A stretch of DNA of 64,000 bases from NCBI GenBank assembly GCA_015152565.1, contig SUTT01000006.1:1-64000 (forward strand). Reading direction: 5' to 3'. The position numbers and the translations under genes were made by a program. This DNA is from Cyanobacteria bacterium SIG27. GTDB taxonomy: Bacteria; Cyanobacteriota; Vampirovibrionia; Gastranaerophilales; Gastranaerophilaceae. This document shows positions 60,614-64,000 of the stretch, in pieces. Below the pieces are notes generated by a model. The model made no database searches and had not been told where the DNA came from. It saw nothing but the letters and a program-made list of their open reading frames with translations. Each line of letters opens with the position of its first letter. The stretch's first letter is position 1.

Positions 60614-62128
60614 TTAGTCAATGTTATTCATAACTTCTTGGTATGTGGCATTTGGGTGTTGTTTTAAATAGTCTATTGCTTTATCTAGTTGTGTATCGTT
60701 TAAATTTTTCGCTAAAGAAAAAATATCTTGCGCTGAAAGCTGTTCGTAACTTAGCATATCGTTATCTAAAATTCTATCTGCAATATCTGAATTCATTTCG
60801 GTAAATGTATATTTTAATCCGCCATTACTATCTAATTCTCCAAAATATACATTGGTTATGTTTCCTTCATCATCATAATTTCTTATTAAAGCAATATTAG
60901 TGTCTTTATTGCCATTTTGAGCATATGTGCATTTGCCATCAGCATTCCATTTGTATTCTAAATATCTTCCATCAATGTAATTTGCATTGCAATTAATATC
61001 TGTCAACTCCCCTTTTTTGTTATAGTTGTATGTGTATTTTGTGACATTTCCTTCTTTGTCTTTATCAATAGATTTTTCCAAATCTCCATTTTTGTTGTAA
61101 TACATTTTTGGTCTAAAGTAATCTTGTGTCGGATTTGCACTTGATAAGTCGCAAGATTCTACGTCAGAACAATATTCCATAAATGTTTCTCTGTCTAGTA
61201 CGATATCCTTACTTGAATCCCAAGGATTAACAATTGTAACGTATTTATCATCAACATTTTTGACAGAAAATGCATGCGATGTTATTAATTCAACATCATT
61301 TCCGTGTGCATCTTTAACGACATATGAACTTTTTTTACCTGATTCATCAATATTTGCTTTAAACCCACAAGTCATAGTGAAGTTTTTGTTGCCATTTTTG
61401 GAAAAAGTATCTAATTGAGCAGATATATCTTCACTTTTAGTGTAGCGTTTTGCCATTTTTCCGGTCAATATGTAAATTAAACCGCCAGAATTTCCACCTT
61501 CTGTGGAAGATTTTCCTGTTGTAGTTCCTTGTTCGCCTTTTACTGCATTTTTTAATAAATCACTTGCTTCGGCATCTATGCTTACTCTACCATTTGCAAC
61601 ATCGTCAATAATTTTTTCGACCGCAAGTTCAAAAATAATCATGTCGTCGTCGCCATCAGAATATTGTCTATCTGCCTTGGTTAATCTAACTTCTTCGTCA
61701 GAAACTACATAATCGCCACATGCAGTATGTACAACAGTGTAACCTTTTTTATATTCAAGGGCATCAGAAATCATTTTTTTGCCCTCTTGGGTGTAGCTTA
61801 GTGCATTTACACCAGCCAATAGCCAACAGTCACCAGTTGCTCCCTGTTTTGAATTTCCAATTTCGCCATCTTTGGACTCGCCATCTATAATATCTTTCCA
61901 GATGCCTTTTATATTATTCCAGAAATTATTATCAACAGCCGAACATTGCGTTACACCAATATCCGAAAAATTAAAATTATCTGAAATTTGCGGAAAAATT
62001 GGTTCATTTGTATTTAATTTGCTTTGTTCACCACTTTTTAATGATAGAATTGTTGTGCCATGAGACAAATAGTCTGGATTTAATGTGCTTTTTTTTGATG
62101 AATTTTTTCCAAAAAGTGAATTTATCAT
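60614..62128 (-). CDS. calpain-like cysteine protease 2 (family C2-like)
   Basis: A 504-aa paralogue of the neighbouring protease. The triad is Cys101 in GATGDCWLLAGVNAL (closest to the calpain GDCW consensus), His285 in SHAFSVKNVDD and Asn301 in YVTIVNPWDSS. The Ca-loop-like DGESKDGEIGNS precedes the Cys as in copy 1. C-terminal Tyr/Asn-rich repeats (VTKYTYNYNKKGELTDINC) resemble RHS/YD-type beta repeats. The last 40 residues (LSAQDIFSLAKNLNDTQLDK) match copy 1 closely. The first 70 residues differ from copy 1. No Sec signal. GAGG before ATG 62128; own promoter element and terminator. Confidence 0.82.
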   Translation of the reverse strand: MINSLFGKNSSKKSTLNPDYLSHGTTILSLKSGEQSKLNTNEPIFPQISDNFNFSDIGVTQCSAVDNNFWNNIKGIWKDIIDGESKDGEIGNSKQGATGDCWLLAGVNALSYTQEGKKMISDALEYKKGYTVVHTACGDYVVSDEEVRLTKADRQYSDGDDDMIIFELAVEKIIDDVANGRVSIDAEASDLLKNAVKGEQGTTTGKSSTEGGNSGGLIYILTGKMAKRYTKSEDISAQLDTFSKNGNKNFTMTCGFKANIDESGKKSSYVVKDAHGNDVELITSHAFSVKNVDDKYVTIVNPWDSSKDIVLDRETFMEYCSDVESCDLSSANPTQDYFRPKMYYNKNGDLEKSIDKDKEGNVTKYTYNYNKKGELTDINCNANYIDGRYLEYKWNADGKCTYAQNGNKDTNIALIRNYDDEGNITNVYFGELDSNGGLKYTFTEMNSDIADRILDNDMLSYEQLSAQDIFSLAKNLNDTQLDKAIDYLKQHPNATYQEVMNNID

Positions 62129-62152
62129 ATATTCCTCGTTATGCTTGATAAT

Positions 62153-62183
62153 ATATATAAAGTATATACTTTGTAAATAATTG
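62153..62183 (-). promoter_or_regulatory. 31-bp promoter element, copy C
   Basis: CAATTAT, six variable bases and AGTATATACTTTATATAT in gene direction, ending 25 bp before calpain-like protease 2. It differs from copy B in only one of 31 positions, and both are preceded by AATATTTCTT(T/A)ACAAAAAGA. Confidence 0.62.
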
Positions 62184-62211
62184 TCTTTTTGTTAAGAAAT
62201 ATTTTGCAAAT

Positions 62212-62248
62212 AAAAAAACAAAGAACGATTATTGTCCTTTGTTTTTTT
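62212..62248 (-). terminator. intrinsic terminator of the 363-aa protein gene
   Basis: AAAAAAACAAAG pairs with CTTTGTTTTTTT around a 13-nt loop that allows a few more pairs. It lies just after the stop at 62269, reading leftward, and ahead of promoter copy C. Confidence 0.65.
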
Positions 62249-62268
62249 ATTTGAGTGTTTTTATATAT

Positions 62269-63357
62269 TTATTTTGTGAAAATTCTAACAGATGTTTGTT
62301 TTAGAGTATCATTTTCTGTTTTGATGAATGTTCGCTCTGTTACTAAGCCGTTAAATATCTGCCTTGCAATCACTCTATTTTCTTTTTGAGCTATAGAAAC
62401 AATTGATTTATCAATTTCATTTACATAATCAAGTCTTTTAATTGAGCCATTTGGATTAAAATCAACTTCAAACGCAGTATTTCCTGCTATATCTTTTTGT
62501 GAAGCTCGAATGTAGTCGCCATTTTGATTGTTTCTTATTACTTCACATCTTGTACCAAGAATGTTAGTGTATAAATATGTTGATGTTCCATCTCCATTAT
62601 CTGTGATTTCTGGTTCACCTTGAAGTTCAATGTCGTTTGTTAAATTGTTAACAATTCCTCTAGCATTTCCTTTGAAACCATCGCCAATTATTCTAAAGAA
62701 CATTAAGTTTGAAGCTTTTGCTGTATCTTCAAGCGCTTCTTTTAGTCCTTCGGCTTTTGTTGTTTTAAATTTTTCTAGCATTTCTTCTTGCATTTCAAGG
62801 ATTTCAGGTAGCATTGCAAGTCCTCTTTGTGCTATGTTTTCCATGGTGTACGCTTCTTCGTTATCTAGCATTTCTTCCATATCGGGTAAATCTTCAATAT
62901 CTGGTAATTCTATAGTTTCAAGTTGAGCTTTTGTTTCTTGAATACTATTTTCTAGGTTTTGTATGTAATTTTTATATTCAAATTTAACAAATGCTGGGAC
63001 ATGTTGTGCTGCAATTGTTGTTGCACCTTTTGCAGCTGCAGCTGTTTTCAATGACATAATCACCATATCAGCACCCATATCTGATTGTTCAAAATCTTCA
63101 TTAGTTACATCGTATTCTGGTTTGATATCAATTGTTCCTTCTTCATCTTCTGTAAAAAATCCGTATTCTTCCAATCTATCAAAAGTTGAATTTATCTGCA
63201 TTTGCATATATGTTTCTGGTGTAAATCTTATTTCAAGACCGTTATTTTGTAAGCTCTCACTTCTGTTTTTATTTTCATTTTCTATTGGGTTTGAAGCGTT
63301 ATTTCCTTTAAAATTTAAAGTTCTATAAGAAAAATTAGAAACTGGAGAAATATTCAT
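62269..63357 (-). CDS. lineage-specific protein of unknown function
   Basis: About 362 aa. The N-terminus MNISPVSNFSYRTLNFKGNN has an NFKG motif I would associate with many proteins of this lineage. The middle is helical and Glu-rich (DLPDMEEMLDNEEAYTMENI). The C-terminal third forms beta strands (GEPEITDNGDGTSTYLYTNI then CEVIRNNQNGDYIRASQKDI). A short hydrophobic stretch near residue 115 (ADMVIMSLKTAAAAKGATTI) is too short and polar to be sure of a membrane helix. I start at ATG 63357, which has AAAGGTG 7 bases upstream; an earlier in-frame start at 63396 would add a Cys-rich, atypical peptide. Confidence 0.55.
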   Translation of the reverse strand: MNISPVSNFSYRTLNFKGNNASNPIENENKNRSESLQNNGLEIRFTPETYMQMQINSTFDRLEEYGFFTEDEEGTIDIKPEYDVTNEDFEQSDMGADMVIMSLKTAAAAKGATTIAAQHVPAFVKFEYKNYIQNLENSIQETKAQLETIELPDIEDLPDMEEMLDNEEAYTMENIAQRGLAMLPEILEMQEEMLEKFKTTKAEGLKEALEDTAKASNLMFFRIIGDGFKGNARGIVNNLTNDIELQGEPEITDNGDGTSTYLYTNILGTRCEVIRNNQNGDYIRASQKDIAGNTAFEVDFNPNGSIKRLDYVNEIDKSIVSIAQKENRVIARQIFNGLVTERTFIKTENDTLKQTSVRIFTK

Positions 63358-63438
63358 TAACACACCTTTCTTTAAATTACAAAAACAACAAAACAACTGA
63401 AAGAAAAAAATTGCCTAAAAATATGTTATTATTTATCT

Positions 63439-64000
63439 ATGGCTTTTAAAAACGAACAAATCAAACAACAAGTTAAAAATATGCCCAAACTTCCTGGGTG
63501 TTATCAATATTTTGATAATACAGGCGAGATAATTTATATTGGAAAAGCTAAAAATCTTTATAATCGAGTAAATAGCTATTTTATGGGAGATAAAAAAGAT
63601 TCTCCTAAGCTTCAAGTAATGGTTCCACAGATTGAGCGTGTTGAATGTATTGTTGTAAACTCTGAAATAGAAGCGTTAATTTTAGAAAACGAATTAATTA
63701 AAAAACACAAGCCTAAATACAATATCTTATTAAAAGATGACAAAAAATTCCCTTATTTTTTAATTACGAAAGAAGAATACCCCCGAATTTTAGTTGTTAG
63801 AAAATCTAACAGAAATCAATTAAAAGGTAAATACTATGGTCCATATACAGACTCTAGAGCAATGCATGCGACACTTGAAGTAATTAATAAAATATTTCCA
63901 ATTAAAAAATGCAATCATCCAAAATATAAAACTCGTCCTTGTTTATATTATGACATTGGGCAATGCAGTGCTCCTTGTCAAAAAAAGATAACAAGCGATG
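63439..64000 (+). CDS. uvrC: excinuclease ABC subunit C, N-terminal part (cut by right edge)
   Basis: Frame open from ATG 63439 to the window end, 187 codons. The GIY-YIG nuclease domain is present: LPGCYQYFDNTGEIIYIGKA, then KNLYNRVNSYF and EIEALILENELIKKHKPKYN. The beginning of the Cys-rich linker also shows (CLYYDIGQCSAPC). UvrC makes the dual incisions after UvrB loading. uvrB lies about 6.4 kb upstream on the same strand. The UVR and C-terminal RNase-H-like domains lie outside the window. Confidence 0.96.
   Translation, partial: MAFKNEQIKQQVKNMPKLPGCYQYFDNTGEIIYIGKAKNLYNRVNSYFMGDKKDSPKLQVMVPQIERVECIVVNSEIEALILENELIKKHKPKYNILLKDDKKFPYFLITKEEYPRILVVRKSNRNQLKGKYYGPYTDSRAMHATLEVINKIFPIKKCNHPKYKTRPCLYYDIGQCSAPCQKKITSD

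Noticed and set aside
1-64000. tRNA, rRNA or insertion sequence genes
   Set aside because: I looked for tRNA-like cloverleaf stretches, rRNA cores, transposase motifs and flanking inverted repeats in every gap and found none I could support; a tRNAscan run would settle tRNAs.

Overview
The window is strongly AT-rich and densely coded on both strands, with short intergenic gaps, many 4 to 23 bp overlaps and many compact intrinsic terminators. Its content (meso-diaminopimelate dehydrogenase, quinolinate synthase, TrmFO, FtsB, FlaG and FliS, RmuC, and at the left edge the N-terminus of an LdpA-like Fe-S protein typical of Cyanobacteria) fits a non-photosynthetic cyanobacterial relative of the Melainabacteria / Vampirovibrionia (Gastranaerophilales) type. 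No photosynthesis gene is visible. This assignment is an inference from gene content and composition; no 16S rRNA, rRNA operon or tRNA gene was recognised in the window.

Layout. 1-7.7 kb: LdpA-like fragment, beta-carbonic anhydrase, a trpR-trpB pair with a candidate autoregulatory operator, gdhA, a zinc-ribbon protein, nadA, ddh and a ferritin-like protein. 7.7-16.6 kb: a glycosidase-like TIM-barrel candidate, a two-unit M16 peptidase, a CoA-dehydratase-activase-related protein, pepA and trmFO. 16.6-19.2 kb: FtsB-like protein, then flaG-fliS-fliT-like genes. 19.2-24.8 kb: two tandem APC amino-acid permeases, glyQ, a DAHP synthase and rnhA. 24.8-41.7 kb: a frameshifted gene, rmuC, a flavoprotein, a zinc-ribbon membrane protein, ftsH, folK, two more flavoproteins (one resembling dihydrolipoamide dehydrogenase without its redox centre), a HspR-like regulator, rimO, a GT-C-like membrane protein, a repeat protein, and an ECF sigma operon resembling CnrYXH. 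41.8-50.8 kb: lineage-specific EF-hand and low-complexity proteins around fusA. 50.9-58.6 kb: uridine-kinase-like gene, rnpA, rpmH, proC, uvrB, folP and rplY. 58.6-64 kb: two calpain-like cysteine proteases in tandem, a lineage-specific protein and the start of uvrC.

Most genes are housekeeping. The parts that look least described are: (i) a 31-bp sequence found upstream of three genes (both calpain-like proteases and a coiled-coil protein about 8 kb away), suggesting a small co-regulated set; (ii) the calpain pair, each with an intact Cys-His-Asn triad and a Ca-loop-like sequence just before the catalytic Cys, in a window that also holds three canonical EF-hand loops in two other proteins; (iii) the small-TM-protein / ECF sigma / Spy-like periplasmic protein operon with an ECF-type promoter motif; (iv) proteins built of 43-aa, 84-aa and 11-aa repeats. 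Functions of the lineage-specific proteins are unknown and are stated as such.
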